Below are positions 13,746 to 21,365 of a stretch of DNA of 21,365 bases, piece by piece (positions within the stretch are counted from its first letter, which is position 1; each line of letters starts with the position of its first letter). The stretch lies in contig DGRU01000217.1 of the NCBI GenBank assembly GCA_002390025.1, positions 1 to 21,365 on the forward strand, read 5' to 3'. Under the pieces are notes generated by a model. That model saw only the letters and a program-made list of their open reading frames with translations. It was not told the DNA's origin and ran no database searches. This DNA comes from Lachnospiraceae bacterium UBA4380. GTDB taxonomy: Bacteria > Bacillota > Clostridia > Lachnospirales > Lachnospiraceae. Both the position numbers and the translations under genes were made by a program.

Positions 13746-14444
13746 GGCAGGCAGCATGTTGGCCACGCGCACCTTTTTGCCCCAGACCAGGTTGATCCCT
13801 ACACAGAAGATGAGGATGGAGCCGATCAGGGAGAGGTTCTCAATGGCCGTTTCTGTCATGAGAGGCGCGATCAGTCTGGACAGAAGGGTGATGCTTCCCT
13901 CGAAGACGAAGATCGGGATCGCGGAGAAGGCACAGCCCTTGCCCATGGAGGAAGTCATGACCATGATGATGATGAAGTCGAGCACGGATTTGACAGCCAG
14001 TGTCGAGTAGTCTCCCATCACGCCGTCCTGGATGGCGCCGACGATGGCCATGGCTCCGATACAGACTGTGAGGGAGCTCGTGACAAAGGCGTCCACAAAC
14101 CTGGCGTCCCTGGCGTTGCCGGTCCTGATCTTGAGCCACACGCCGAATCTCTCAAAACCGTCCTCGATCCGCAGGAGTTCTCCGATGACCGTGCCGATGG
14201 CAAGACAGAGGACGATAAACATGGATCGTCCGCCGGCAAGAGAAGCTGCCTTCCCGTCCTGAGATAATGTGACCTGCAGCATGCCCTCCATGGCACCCGC
14301 TATTGCGATAAAGAGGACGCTGATCCCGCAGACTCTGCAGATAGCATCCTGCTGCTCTTCTTTAAATAATCGTCCTGTAAAGTGTCCGGCGATCCCGCCT
14401 GCGATCACCGCTGCTGTATTGATCAGAGTTCCTGTTCCCGGCAT
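13704..14444 (-). CDS. DUF554 (YqgA-like) membrane protein
   Basis: A 246-residue integral membrane protein of the DUF554 family, slightly longer than the usual 225-240. The N-terminus MPGTGTLINTAAVIAGGIAG and the segment GMLQVTLSQDG are family hallmarks. Later pieces such as VDAFVTSSLTVCIGAMAIVG and VLDFIIIMVMTSSMGKG also fit; about six to seven hydrophobic segments are seen. The family is annotated as a possible transporter, without a proven substrate. Its 3' end is tandemly duplicated just after the stop codon. It converges on plsY across a shared terminator, so it is a separate unit. A weak site (GGATGGA) precedes the start. Confidence 0.9.
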   Translation of the reverse strand: MPGTGTLINTAAVIAGGIAGHFTGRLFKEEQQDAICRVCGISVLFIAIAGAMEGMLQVTLSQDGKAASLAGGRSMFIVLCLAIGTVIGELLRIEDGFERFGVWLKIRTGNARDARFVDAFVTSSLTVCIGAMAIVGAIQDGVMGDYSTLAVKSVLDFIIIMVMTSSMGKGCAFSAIPIFVFEGSITLLSRLIAPLMTETAIENLSLIGSILIFCVGINLVWGKKVRVANMLPAVLLAILAAYLSPL

Positions 14445-14870
14445 TTGTCTTCCATCCTGTCTGTAAAAATAAGTTTCTAATCCCAGATACAGGGTATAAG
14501 TATAGCATTTTCATCAAAAGAATCCAGTATTTCTTTTTTATATCCTGTAAATGCATGGTGACGAACATCTTTTTCCTGTGCCCCGGGACGTCCGCTCTGG
14601 CCGGAGTCTTTCATCTGTATCCGGCCATGTCCTTTTTTGAGCGGCTTTTAACTGTGAAAAAACTGTGTTTTCTCAAACTTAAGCTTTTTTCTAAGTTTCA
14701 ACTAGGGTTCAGGTGATAAAACAATATCATGAACAGACAAAAAACCTGTTCCCCGAAAGAAAAAAGATGCAAAAAGATAGAAAAATAGAAAAAGGATAAA
14801 GAAAGAAAACATCCTGCCGGGGACGCAGGACGCTGCAGGCTCCAGAGAGAGATCAGAAAGGAATAGGATT
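14445..14870. other. Divergent intergenic region with inverted repeat
   Basis: This 426-bp gap separates the DUF554 gene and the Cthe_2159-type gene. AAACTTA (14675-14681) and TAAGTTT (14692-14698) form an inverted repeat around AGCTTTTTTC, and AACTGTG is repeated just upstream (14650-14668). Either could be an operator. The stretch 14736-14812 is nearly all purine (AAAGAAAAAAGATGCAAAAA and similar), giving a long A-rich leader for the downstream gene. Hydrophobic minus-strand frames here are a by-product of that A-richness. Confidence 0.45.
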
Positions 14871-16178
14871 ATGAGAAAGACAAGATTTATGACTGCTGCC
14901 ATCTGTGCGGTAATGCTCAGTGCTATGACCGCATTCCATGCATATTGCGATACATCTGCCTCCTCCGCAGCAGGGCTGACATCAGGAACGGAGACCTATG
15001 TTTCCGAAACGGCAGAGGAAGCGGAGAACTCATCAGAAACAGACACCGTCTATAATGTCTCGGGCACTGACACGGCTTCCGCCAGCGGGAGCAGCGCCCT
15101 GGACACTTCCGACCTTTTCTCAAGCCGCGACCTTGAGCAGACAGCCGATCTGACAGGGGCGGAAAACATCACCGTGAGTGACGGAGAGACCTACACGATC
15201 AGCAAAGAGGGCGTGTATGTAGTCACGGGAAGCGCCTCCAATGCACAGATCGTCGTCTCCGCAGGCGATGAGGACAAGGTCCAGCTGGTCCTGGACAGTG
15301 TCTCGATCACCAACGAGAGCACCCCCTGCATCTACGTTCAGAATGCCGACAAGGTCTTTGTCACGACGACAGACTCCGAAAATACACTGACAGTCTCCGG
15401 CACCTTCACTGCCGACGGCGACACAAATACGGACGCCGTGATCTTCTCCAGAGATGACCTGGTCGTAAACGGAACAGGCACACTTAATATCGTCTCCAGC
15501 GAAAACGGCATCAGCGGCAAGGATGATCTCAAGGTCACAGGCGGCACGATCAATATCACCTGTACAGCAGACGCACTCGAGGCCAACGAGTCCATCCTGG
15601 TGGCGGACGGCACCCTTACTATCAATTCTGAAAAAGACGGCCTGCACGCAGAGAACGACGAGGACAATACTGTCGGTTACATCTATATAGCAGGCGGTAC
15701 GGTCACCATCGAGGCAGGCGACGACGCGATCCACGCAACAACCATTGCCCAGGTGGACGGGGGCACGATCGACCTGACTGCCGCAGAGGGCATCGAGGGC
15801 ACTTACATCCAGATCAACGGCGGCACACTCTCTATTGCAGCGGCCGACGACGGCATCAACGCCGGTCAGAAGTCCAATTTCGCAACTCCCACTGTCGAAG
15901 TCAACGGCGGTGAGCTCACCATCGTGATGGGTTCCGGCGACACCGACGGCGTGGACTCCAACGGCAACCTCTATCTGAACGGGGGCACACTGAATATCAC
16001 TGCCCAGAGTCCCTTTGATTACGACGGAACCGCTCAGAACAACGGTGCAACCCTCATCGTCAACGGCTCCGAGACCGACTCCATCACCAACCAGATGATG
16101 GGAGGCGGCGGCATGGGCAGAGACATGGGCGGCATGCACGGCGGCATGGGCGGCCGCGGCGGACATGGTGGTTTCTGA
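14871..16178 (+). CDS. Secreted Cthe_2159-type carbohydrate-binding beta-helix protein
   Basis: A 435-residue exported protein. Residues 1-26 are a signal peptide (basic start, AAICAVMLSAMTAFHAYC). A Ser/Thr/Glu-rich spacer follows to about residue 85. Residues 90-400 are repeats of short beta-strand turns with many GGT(L/I)(T/N)I and DG(L/I)(H/N)A(E/G/T) elements, the pattern of the Cthe_2159 family (annotated as carbohydrate-binding domain), a calcium-rich beta-helix that binds plant polysaccharides such as polygalacturonate. The last 25 residues are very rich in Gly, Met and His (GGGGMGRDMGGMHGG) and could bind metal; this tail is common in the family. No sortase motif or lipobox is seen, so it is probably released or weakly wall-bound. 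The AGGAATAGGATT site precedes the start. Confidence 0.9.
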   Translation: MRKTRFMTAAICAVMLSAMTAFHAYCDTSASSAAGLTSGTETYVSETAEEAENSSETDTVYNVSGTDTASASGSSALDTSDLFSSRDLEQTADLTGAENITVSDGETYTISKEGVYVVTGSASNAQIVVSAGDEDKVQLVLDSVSITNESTPCIYVQNADKVFVTTTDSENTLTVSGTFTADGDTNTDAVIFSRDDLVVNGTGTLNIVSSENGISGKDDLKVTGGTINITCTADALEANESILVADGTLTINSEKDGLHAENDEDNTVGYIYIAGGTVTIEAGDDAIHATTIAQVDGGTIDLTAAEGIEGTYIQINGGTLSIAAADDGINAGQKSNFATPTVEVNGGELTIVMGSGDTDGVDSNGNLYLNGGTLNITAQSPFDYDGTAQNNGATLIVNGSETDSITNQMMGGGGMGRDMGGMHGGMGGRGGHGGF

Positions 16179-16340
16179 TGCAGGGCTCTCTCTCCTCATA
16201 TGCACAAGAGGGGTCATCTCACAGCAGATACCGGCAGATCCTAAGTGAGATAACTCCGGAAAACATGAACCTTCCCCCATGCGATACAGCGGCTCCTATG
16301 AATGCGGTACTCGCCGCTTCGCTTTATAGATAAATGCAAG

Positions 16341-16408
16341 AAAAAAAAAGCACCTTCCGGATGATCTGTGATCATAAGCTGTCATCAGATCCGGAAAGTG
16401 CTTTTCTT
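16341..16408. terminator. Bidirectional terminator between convergent surface-protein genes
   Basis: AAAGCACCTTCCGGATGAT (16347-16365) pairs with ATCAGATCCGGAAAGTGCTTT with two mismatches; A-runs precede and CTTTTCTTTC follows. It lies between the Cthe_2159-type gene and the minus-strand lipoprotein gene. The rest of the 16179-16541 gap shows no further gene. Confidence 0.85.
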
Positions 16409-16489
16409 TCGCTTCTTTCTCTGGCCTTTTCTCTTGCAGGTTTCTTTTACTATTTCTTCTGCTTTTTGCCGATCGCTTCGGAAAGTAAC

Positions 16490-16554
16490 GGAATTACCCG
16501 GCGATGAAACTACCCGGCGATGTAATTACTCAGCAATGAGCTTATTCAGCCGAT
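16490..16554 (-). repeat. 16-nt tandem repeat spanning the lipoprotein stop codon
   Basis: Read on the minus strand, four units of 16-17 nt run from 16554 to 16490: ATCGGCTGAATAAGCTC, ATTGCTGAGTAATTAC, ATCGCCGGGTAGTTTC and ATCGCCGGGTAATTCC. The first holds the gene's own TAA (16544-16542). The next three carry TAA, TAG and TAA, each 16 nt on, so stops occur in all three frames and then again in the first. Confidence 0.9.
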
Positions 16555-18353
16555 GCAGAGTTTACCTGAGCGGTTTCGCTGACAGTATCAAAGGAGACAC
16601 CCTCTGCAGGGTTTGTCACGCTGCCGTACTGGTCGTTGAATTCTTGCTCTGTCAGTGTCTCGCCGTCCGGGCTGACGTGGTCCATATTGCCGTTTTCGAG
16701 CCCGTCATAGCCATACCGCGCGATGATCTCCAGACCGCTTCCTCCGTCGGCGATCCGGCAGATGATGTCCTCGCCGGAGACGGCGCTGCCGCTGCTGTGG
16801 AAAATAAAGGAGCCGTCCGGCAGCAGGTAGAGGTCTCTTCTGTAGGCCAGGGTCATATCCCCTGTAAAGAGGGGGACGGCAATCGTCCCGTCAAAGGAAT
16901 ACATGGCGCGGACATAGGTGGCTCCGCCTTCTCTCATTGCGATCACAAGCTCAGGGATTCCGTCCCCATTGTAATCGCGAAGTCCATAGAGAAGCTTTGC
17001 ATCCTCAAGGGACCTGAAATAATCATGGATCACATCATAGTTGAGACGCGGATCAATGTCCGCTGCTGCAGCTGTCATGCCCGCTCCGGATCCTTCCCCG
17101 GTATTGTTTCCTCCGGCCTCGTAGAGTCCCTGTTCATATGCTTCATTAAAGGCATCCGCATCACCGGACAGCGCTTCAGCGTAAGCAAGAATGATGTCAG
17201 TGTAGGCCGCGTCCATTTCGGAGAGCTGCATGTTGTCAGCGGCGACTTCACTGTCTGCAGCCGTTGCAGCCGCAGAGGCTGTATCTGCTTCGGCCGCTGT
17301 ATCATCCGCGGATGCATCGTCAGACATGGGTTTATCGTCAGACGCGGGATCTTCATCGGATGGCCTTACTATATCCTTTTCAGGTGAGGGATCGTCAGTC
17401 TGATCAGCTTTTTCGATCTCTTTTTCATCAGATGAAGCGGTCTCATCATCAACAACAGGGAGGTCTCCTATGGTTCCGGCTTTGACATTTTTGCCTCTGC
17501 CGCCGTCCTCTGTCGGCCTGTCACCGGAGCCGCCGGCTGTGACACCTGCAGTCTCCATTGCAGACTGCGTATTCTCCGGCACCGTGCTGCTTCCGCTGTC
17601 CTTGTCCGGAAGGTCTCTCTCGGGCTCATTGTTGGCGGTGACTTCATCTGAGACCTGTTTCTCTTTTTCCTGCGTGCCTGCATTCCCTGCACTTCCTGCA
17701 CTTCCTGACGTCTTTCCGGCAGAGGCCGGTTCAGAAGCCGGTGAAGCGGGTTTGGAACTTTTTGAGGTGGATCCGGCAGAAGCTGTTTTCGCAGCTTCCT
17801 CCATGGCAGTGTCCTGCAGGCCCCGGACCGTATACCACAGGGAGCTTCCTCCGGAGACGGCGTAATTGTCCTTGTCCCAGCAGAAAAGGTCCTCGCCCTC
17901 GAAATAGAAGGAGACATAGGTGTCGTTTCTGAGGCGGAAGGTAATGTGGTGATAGCTGTCAGTGACGCTCTGCGCGCTCTTTTCGCCGACGGTGATCTTC
18001 GCGAGCTGGTCGTAGATCTCCTTGATCTTAGCCTGGTCGGTCACTGTGACATCGGGCCGGGCGCCGCCCACATCATAGAGCACATTGCACTCGATGGGAG
18101 TGTCTCCCTTTTCCATATCCGACTTCAGTCTGGCATATGCCTTGTCATTTTTGAAATTGACAATGGAGTTCTCCGCAACCGCCGCTGCGGAGGAAGGCGT
18201 GTTGTTTCCCGCAGCAGTCTCTTCCTGCGCGGCTTTATTGTCCTGCGCTGCTTCTTTTCCCTTGCCGAAACCGCAGGCGGTGAGCATGCAGACTACAACT
18301 GCAGCAGTCGCCAGAAGCCTTACTCCTTTTTTCCTTTTTTCATTCAATATCAT
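16542..18353 (-). CDS. Large lipoprotein with Ser/Asp-rich linker and EF-hand-like C-terminal domain
   Basis: A 603-residue surface protein. I chose ATG 18353 because AAAGAGAGGAAAAG precedes it and a lipoprotein signal follows at once (LTAC, C27); the frame is open further upstream but has no signal or ribosome site there. Residues about 75-190 form a folded domain (NDKAYARLKSDMEKGDTPIE, then YHHITFRLRNDTYVSFYFEG) that I cannot assign to a named family. Residues about 200-400 are a long disordered stretch rich in Ser, Asp, Glu and Ala. Residues about 440-600 contain YGLRDYNGDGIPELVIAM, a calcium-loop motif (DxNxDG) of the EF-hand/FG-GAP-like kind often found in Clostridia surface proteins. 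Function is unknown; binding at the surface is inferred. It converges on the Cthe_2159-type gene. Confidence 0.8.
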   Translation of the reverse strand: MILNEKRKKGVRLLATAAVVVCMLTACGFGKGKEAAQDNKAAQEETAAGNNTPSSAAAVAENSIVNFKNDKAYARLKSDMEKGDTPIECNVLYDVGGARPDVTVTDQAKIKEIYDQLAKITVGEKSAQSVTDSYHHITFRLRNDTYVSFYFEGEDLFCWDKDNYAVSGGSSLWYTVRGLQDTAMEEAAKTASAGSTSKSSKPASPASEPASAGKTSGSAGSAGNAGTQEKEKQVSDEVTANNEPERDLPDKDSGSSTVPENTQSAMETAGVTAGGSGDRPTEDGGRGKNVKAGTIGDLPVVDDETASSDEKEIEKADQTDDPSPEKDIVRPSDEDPASDDKPMSDDASADDTAAEADTASAAATAADSEVAADNMQLSEMDAAYTDIILAYAEALSGDADAFNEAYEQGLYEAGGNNTGEGSGAGMTAAAADIDPRLNYDVIHDYFRSLEDAKLLYGLRDYNGDGIPELVIAMREGGATYVRAMYSFDGTIAVPLFTGDMTLAYRRDLYLLPDGSFIFHSSGSAVSGEDIICRIADGGSGLEIIARYGYDGLENGNMDHVSPDGETLTEQEFNDQYGSVTNPAEGVSFDTVSETAQVNSASAE

Positions 18354-18909
18354 AGCTTTTCCTCTCTTTCCGGCCATGCCGCCCGTCAGAGCGGCACCTT
18401 CACCGGTTTCGCGAAGACGAAAACAGTGAAGGATCCTGTATCTGGGGCCGCCAGGCGGCACAAATGCGGAAGTGTACTATAACTTATAATTATAGAGTAG
18501 GAATCATTTCTTCACCAGTTACATTTGGGTGAATATTTGTCTCCTGAAGTGACTCGCCCACGAGTCCTGCGCGCGTACCCCCGGTCTGAAGTCACAGGTA
18601 TTGCAAAATGAAGACTAAAATGAACCGCGCCCTTTGCAGGCGCGGTCCATCTTATCCCTTTTTCATATAATTGTAAAGCAGTAATTGCAGCCGGAACATA
18701 CCGGGTTACAAAACACGTCAGCCCCGAATATCCCTACGGTGTTGTGAAAAAGCCGTGTAGCAGATTCTGACATATTACAGAAGGTCTGCTGCTGCCATGG
18801 CGCTGCGGATCTTGTCGAGGACAGGACCCTCGGCAGTGTGAAGAACTTCTTTTTTTGTATATGTTTATATTTATTCTTATAAGATACATTTTGCGGATCC
18901 GCCCGCGTT
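18354..18909. other. Intergenic region between lipoprotein and GH1 genes
   Basis: Both flanking genes are on the minus strand, so this 556-bp gap holds the lipoprotein promoter and the end of the GH operon. A TATAAT lies on the minus strand near 18490-18485, about 130 bp before the lipoprotein start, without a good -35. A GC-rich hairpin sits at 18624-18646. On the minus strand around 18860-18780 a short stopless run reads KKEVLHTAEGPVLDKI and then MAAADLL-stop, resembling the tail of a lost gene, but it has no start and is only 26 codons long. Confidence 0.4.
18624..18646 (-). terminator. Possible terminator of the GH94-GH1 operon
   Basis: ACCGCGCC (18624-18631) pairs perfectly with GGCGCGGT (18639-18646). 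On the minus strand it is followed by TCATTTTAGTCTTCATTTTG, a weak T-rich tail. It lies about 260 nt past the GH1 stop codon. Confidence 0.5.
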
Positions 18910-20358
18910 TTAAATGATTTCTCCCCTGGTACGTATCACCTCGGAGTACCATGCGGCGCTGTCTTTGGGGATGCGCTCCATGGTCCGGTAGTCGACATAG
19001 ATCAGTCCGAAGCGGTCGTCATAGCCGCTGTGCCATTCGTAGTTGTCCGTGAAGGACCAGTGGAAATAGCCCCGCACCGGCAGGCCGTCCAGGCAGGCCT
19101 TTTTCAATGCGCGCAGATAGCGGTGCAGGAAATCGATCCGGTCGGGATCGTGCACGCCTCCGTCCAGGAAGATCCTGTCGTTGCAGCTCTGCCCGTTCTC
19201 TGTGATATAGACCGGCACATGGTAGCGCTCAAAGATCAGTCGAGGCCCCCAGTAGAGAACTTCGGGAGTCACGGGCCACTTGAGGGCAGTGCGGGGATAG
19301 CCCGGATATTTTTCCTCCATGACATATTCCCCCGTCTCATCCTGCACCAGCCCGTGGCCGTTGTAGATATTGAGTCCGGCGAAATCGATGGGCTCGGAAA
19401 TGATCTCCAGATCCTCCTGCGGAGTACTGCCGGCGAAGGCCGCCCAGGGATTCAGGGGATCGTCCGGATAATGTCCCAGAAAAACAGGATCGAAAAACCA
19501 CTGGTGGTTAAAAAAGTAACCCGGATTTATATCGGGCGGCAGGGAGCGGAAGGAAGCTGTCCGCAGGGCCTCCGGCGTCTCCATAGCTCTGTCTCTGTCC
19601 GGATCATCGCCCGGCATTTCGTGCAGATAGGCCAGGGCGCCTGTGGAGGAAGCTCCGATCTGCGCGTCAGGCGCTTCCCTGCGGATGGCGCGGACAGCCA
19701 GCCCGTGGGCCAGCAGCAGGTTATGCCAGCAGCGGAACAGGCTCTGCGGATCCAGCTGCAGGCCGGGTGCGTGCAGGCCGTTCCCCATGCCCATACCGAT
19801 GGCGCACTGGGGTTCATTGATCGTGATATAGTTTGTCACACGTCCTTTGAAATGCGCGGCGACAAAATCGGCATAGTCGGCAAAGCGGTCCGCGGTCTCA
19901 CGGTTCATCCACCCGCCCTTATGATAGAGGGCCAGGGGCAGGTCCCAGTGATAAAGGGTGATCCAGGGTGTTATGCCGCGGGAAAGGCAGCCGTCCACAA
20001 TGCGGTCGTAGTAGGCGATGCCGGCGGGATTGAGCCCGCCGAGAGAAGAGGCAAAACCGCTGCCGCCGCTGCCATTTGCTCCATCTGCTCCGTTTACCGT
20101 GCCGTCAGGAAAAATGCGCGGCCAGCTGAGACTGAAGCGGTAGTTGCTGATGCCCAGGCTCTGCATCAGATCCAGGTCCTCCTCCGCCCGGTGATAGGCA
20201 TCGCAGGCTGTGTCGCCAGTATGTCCGTTAAAAGTCTTTCCGGGCACATGTGAAAAATGATCCCAGATCGACGGCCCCTTGCCGTCCTCGAAGGCTCCGC
20301 CTTCGATCTGGTAGGCGGCGCTTGCCGCCCCCCATACAAAATGATCAGAAAACTGCAT
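18910..20358 (-). CDS. GH1 beta-glucosidase (6-phospho- or free beta-glucoside)
   Basis: A 482-residue cytoplasmic glycoside hydrolase of family 1. The N-terminal family signature FVWGAASAAYQIEGG is present. The acid/base Glu is E182 in TINEPQ, and the nucleophile is E387 in YITENGQS. The glucose-contact end EWHSGYDDRFGLIYVDY is the form usual for true beta-glucosidases rather than 6-phospho-beta-glucosidases. Residues 87-108 are an extra loop rich in Gly, Ser, Ala and Asn (GTVNGADGANGSGGSG) not found in most members. The start lies 2 bp past the stop of the GH94 gene, whose last codons supply the ribosome site GGGAGAA, so translation is probably coupled. Together they would process imported cellobiose or longer beta-glucans in the cell. 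Confidence 0.94.
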   Translation of the reverse strand: MQFSDHFVWGAASAAYQIEGGAFEDGKGPSIWDHFSHVPGKTFNGHTGDTACDAYHRAEEDLDLMQSLGISNYRFSLSWPRIFPDGTVNGADGANGSGGSGFASSLGGLNPAGIAYYDRIVDGCLSRGITPWITLYHWDLPLALYHKGGWMNRETADRFADYADFVAAHFKGRVTNYITINEPQCAIGMGMGNGLHAPGLQLDPQSLFRCWHNLLLAHGLAVRAIRREAPDAQIGASSTGALAYLHEMPGDDPDRDRAMETPEALRTASFRSLPPDINPGYFFNHQWFFDPVFLGHYPDDPLNPWAAFAGSTPQEDLEIISEPIDFAGLNIYNGHGLVQDETGEYVMEEKYPGYPRTALKWPVTPEVLYWGPRLIFERYHVPVYITENGQSCNDRIFLDGGVHDPDRIDFLHRYLRALKKACLDGLPVRGYFHWSFTDNYEWHSGYDDRFGLIYVDYRTMERIPKDSAAWYSEVIRTRGEII

Positions 20359-20360
20359 GA

Positions 20361-21365
20361 TTATTCTCCCATGACAACCTTCACTTCATACTCCGCGCAG
20401 CCGTCCCGCACAGGGATCAGTGTGCCGCTGACCTTGGCTCCGTTAACAGTCATCGAAAGCACCCCGTGCTGGACGCCGGCGCTATTGTCGATCTCGATGT
20501 GATAGACGGCACCGCGGTAGGTCCGCTCGCAGCGATAGCTCTTCAGCGTATCCGGGATGCAGGGATCGATCTGCAGGCCGTCCAGTGTCGGGCGGATTCC
20601 CAGGATGTACTGGCTCATGCAGGCAAAGGTCCAGGCTGCCGTTCCGGTCAGCCAGCTGTTTTTTCCCTCTCCGAAGGTTGCGGCATCCCGTCCCGCGATC
20701 ATCTGGCAGTATACATAGGGCTCTACCCGCCGTGTATCCACCATATCCTCCAGGTAGAAAGGACAGGTCTTGCGGAACACCTCAAAGGCGCGGTTTCCGT
20801 GGCCCAGGACGGTCTCGGCACAGGCGATCCAGGGATTGTTGTGGCAGAAAATACCGGCGTTTTCCTTGTATCCGGGCGGATAGGATGTGATCTCGCCAAG
20901 TTCCGGATGGTAGACCGTATAGGCCGGCTGATGCAGTACGATGCCGAACTCTGTATCCAGGTGCTTTCCGACGCTCTCAAGCGCTGCGGCAGCCTGCCCT
21001 GTCTCGACACCGACACCTGCCATGACGCACATGCCCTGGGGTTCAATGTAGATTTTTCCTTCCTCGCAGAGATGACTTCCAACCGGTCTGGAGAAGGCGT
21101 CATAGGCCCGGACAAACCACTCTCCGTCCCAGCCGGCATCCAGGATGATCTTTTTCATATCCTCGACTTCGCGGCGGACCTCATCCGCCTCTTGCGAAAG
21201 TCCCTTGTGGTCGCACAGGTCCGCATATTCCAGTCCGTATTTGACAAACATGCCCGCGATGAAAACACTCTCCGCAACCGGGCCCTCGCTGGGTCCCGTT
21301 GTCTGAAAGCTCTCGCCGGGAGTTGTGGAGAAGCAGTTCAGATTCAGGCAGTCGTTCCAGTCGGC
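20361..21365 (-). CDS. GH94 cellobiose-type phosphorylase, C-terminal part (cut by window edge)
   Basis: The last 334 residues of a GH94 phosphorylase; the gene runs past the right edge. The visible part opens with ADWNDCLNL, where the Asp of DWNDC is the family catalytic acid. It continues with [31 protein letters not shown] and [20 protein letters not shown], segments typical of cellobiose and chitobiose phosphorylases, and ends in the C-terminal beta domain ([11 protein letters not shown]). These enzymes split a disaccharide with phosphate to a sugar 1-phosphate, saving ATP. Sequence features favour cellobiose, but other beta-linked disaccharides are not excluded. An internal ATG at 21251 is not the start, because the family sequence continues upstream in frame. 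It forms an operon with GH1. Confidence 0.93.
   Translation of the reverse strand, partial: ADWNDCLNLNCFSTTPGESFQTTGPSEGPVAESVFIAGMFVKYGLEYADLCDHKGLSQEADEVRREVEDMKKIILDAGWDGEWFVRAYDAFSRPVGSHLCEEGKIYIEPQGMCVMAGVGVETGQAAAALESVGKHLDTEFGIVLHQPAYTVYHPELGEITSYPPGYKENAGIFCHNNPWIACAETVLGHGNRAFEVFRKTCPFYLEDMVDTRRVEPYVYCQMIAGRDAATFGEGKNSWLTGTAAWTFACMSQYILGIRPTLDGLQIDPCIPDTLKSYRCERTYRGAVYHIEIDNSAGVQHGVLSMTVNGAKVSGTLIPVRDGCAEYEVKVVMGE

Noticed and set aside
14702..14902. Minus-strand hydrophobic 66-residue frame
   Set aside because: It is antisense to an A-rich leader and to the signal peptide of the gene at 14871; runs of Phe and Leu come from the complementary T-rich strand.
15120..16280. Long minus-strand frame (386 residues) opposite the Cthe_2159-type gene
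   Set aside because: A shadow of a repetitive GC-rich coding sequence; no family motifs, whereas the plus strand has a signal peptide and clear family repeats.
18734..18952. Minus-strand 72-residue frame overlapping the GH1 end
   Set aside because: It overlaps the real gene out of frame and has no domain; the overlapping short run KKEVLHTAEGPVLDKI is suggestive but too short to call.
19030..20253. Long plus-strand frame (407 residues) opposite GH1
   Set aside because: The minus strand carries intact GH1 catalytic motifs; the plus frame has no recognisable domain.

Overview
The window reads as chromosomal DNA of a Gram-positive anaerobe of the Clostridia, most likely Lachnospiraceae. This rests on strong AGGAGG-type ribosome sites, moderate GC, two lipobox lipoproteins, a DegV/PlsY pair, a Cthe_2159-type carbohydrate-binding protein and a GH1/GH94 pair typical of gut fibre users. 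The genus cannot be fixed from the sequence. There are no tRNA or rRNA genes, no CRISPR array, and no complete mobile element.

Layout. 1-1048: degenerate, repeat-rich DNA with a frameshifted remnant of a bacterial PH-like domain protein, then an 11-bp-phased GGATAT array and a good promoter. 1049-2968: an XRE-Uma2 fusion with a repeat-built linker, converging on an XRE/zinc-ribbon regulator. 3274-4671: a GPH-family sugar symporter. 4890-6530 (minus): an internally deleted 2-hydroxyacid dehydrogenase remnant, a flavodoxin-fold oxidoreductase and an HD-domain protein. 6915-7706 (minus): a lipoprotein carrying two cystatin/stefin-like domains. 8272-10261: a MoxR AAA+ ATPase with a CoxE-type VWA protein. 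10299-11672 (minus): a double-hotdog MaoC-like protein. 11940-13398: DegV (FakB-like) followed by PlsY, which plausibly act in one lipid route (bound fatty acid to acyl-phosphate to lysophosphatidate). 13704-14444 (minus): a DUF554 membrane protein. 14871-16178: a secreted Cthe_2159-type protein. 16542-18353 (minus): a large lipoprotein. 18910-21365 (minus): GH94 phosphorylase (cut by the window edge) followed by GH1 beta-glucosidase, an operon for cytoplasmic use of beta-glucosides such as cellobiose.

Two observations stand out. First, the 6915-7706 lipoprotein has two copies of a domain with the animal stefin signature QxVxG in almost exact form (QVVAGTNY and QLVSGTNY), a likely bacterial cysteine-protease inhibitor. 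Second, several genes carry short tandem repeats over or just after their stop codon. In two of them (VWA gene, large lipoprotein) the period is 16 nt, so the repeated stop codons fall in all three reading frames. Other short tandem repeats sit in leaders, promoters and one coding linker, so small tandem duplication is a general feature of this genome segment.
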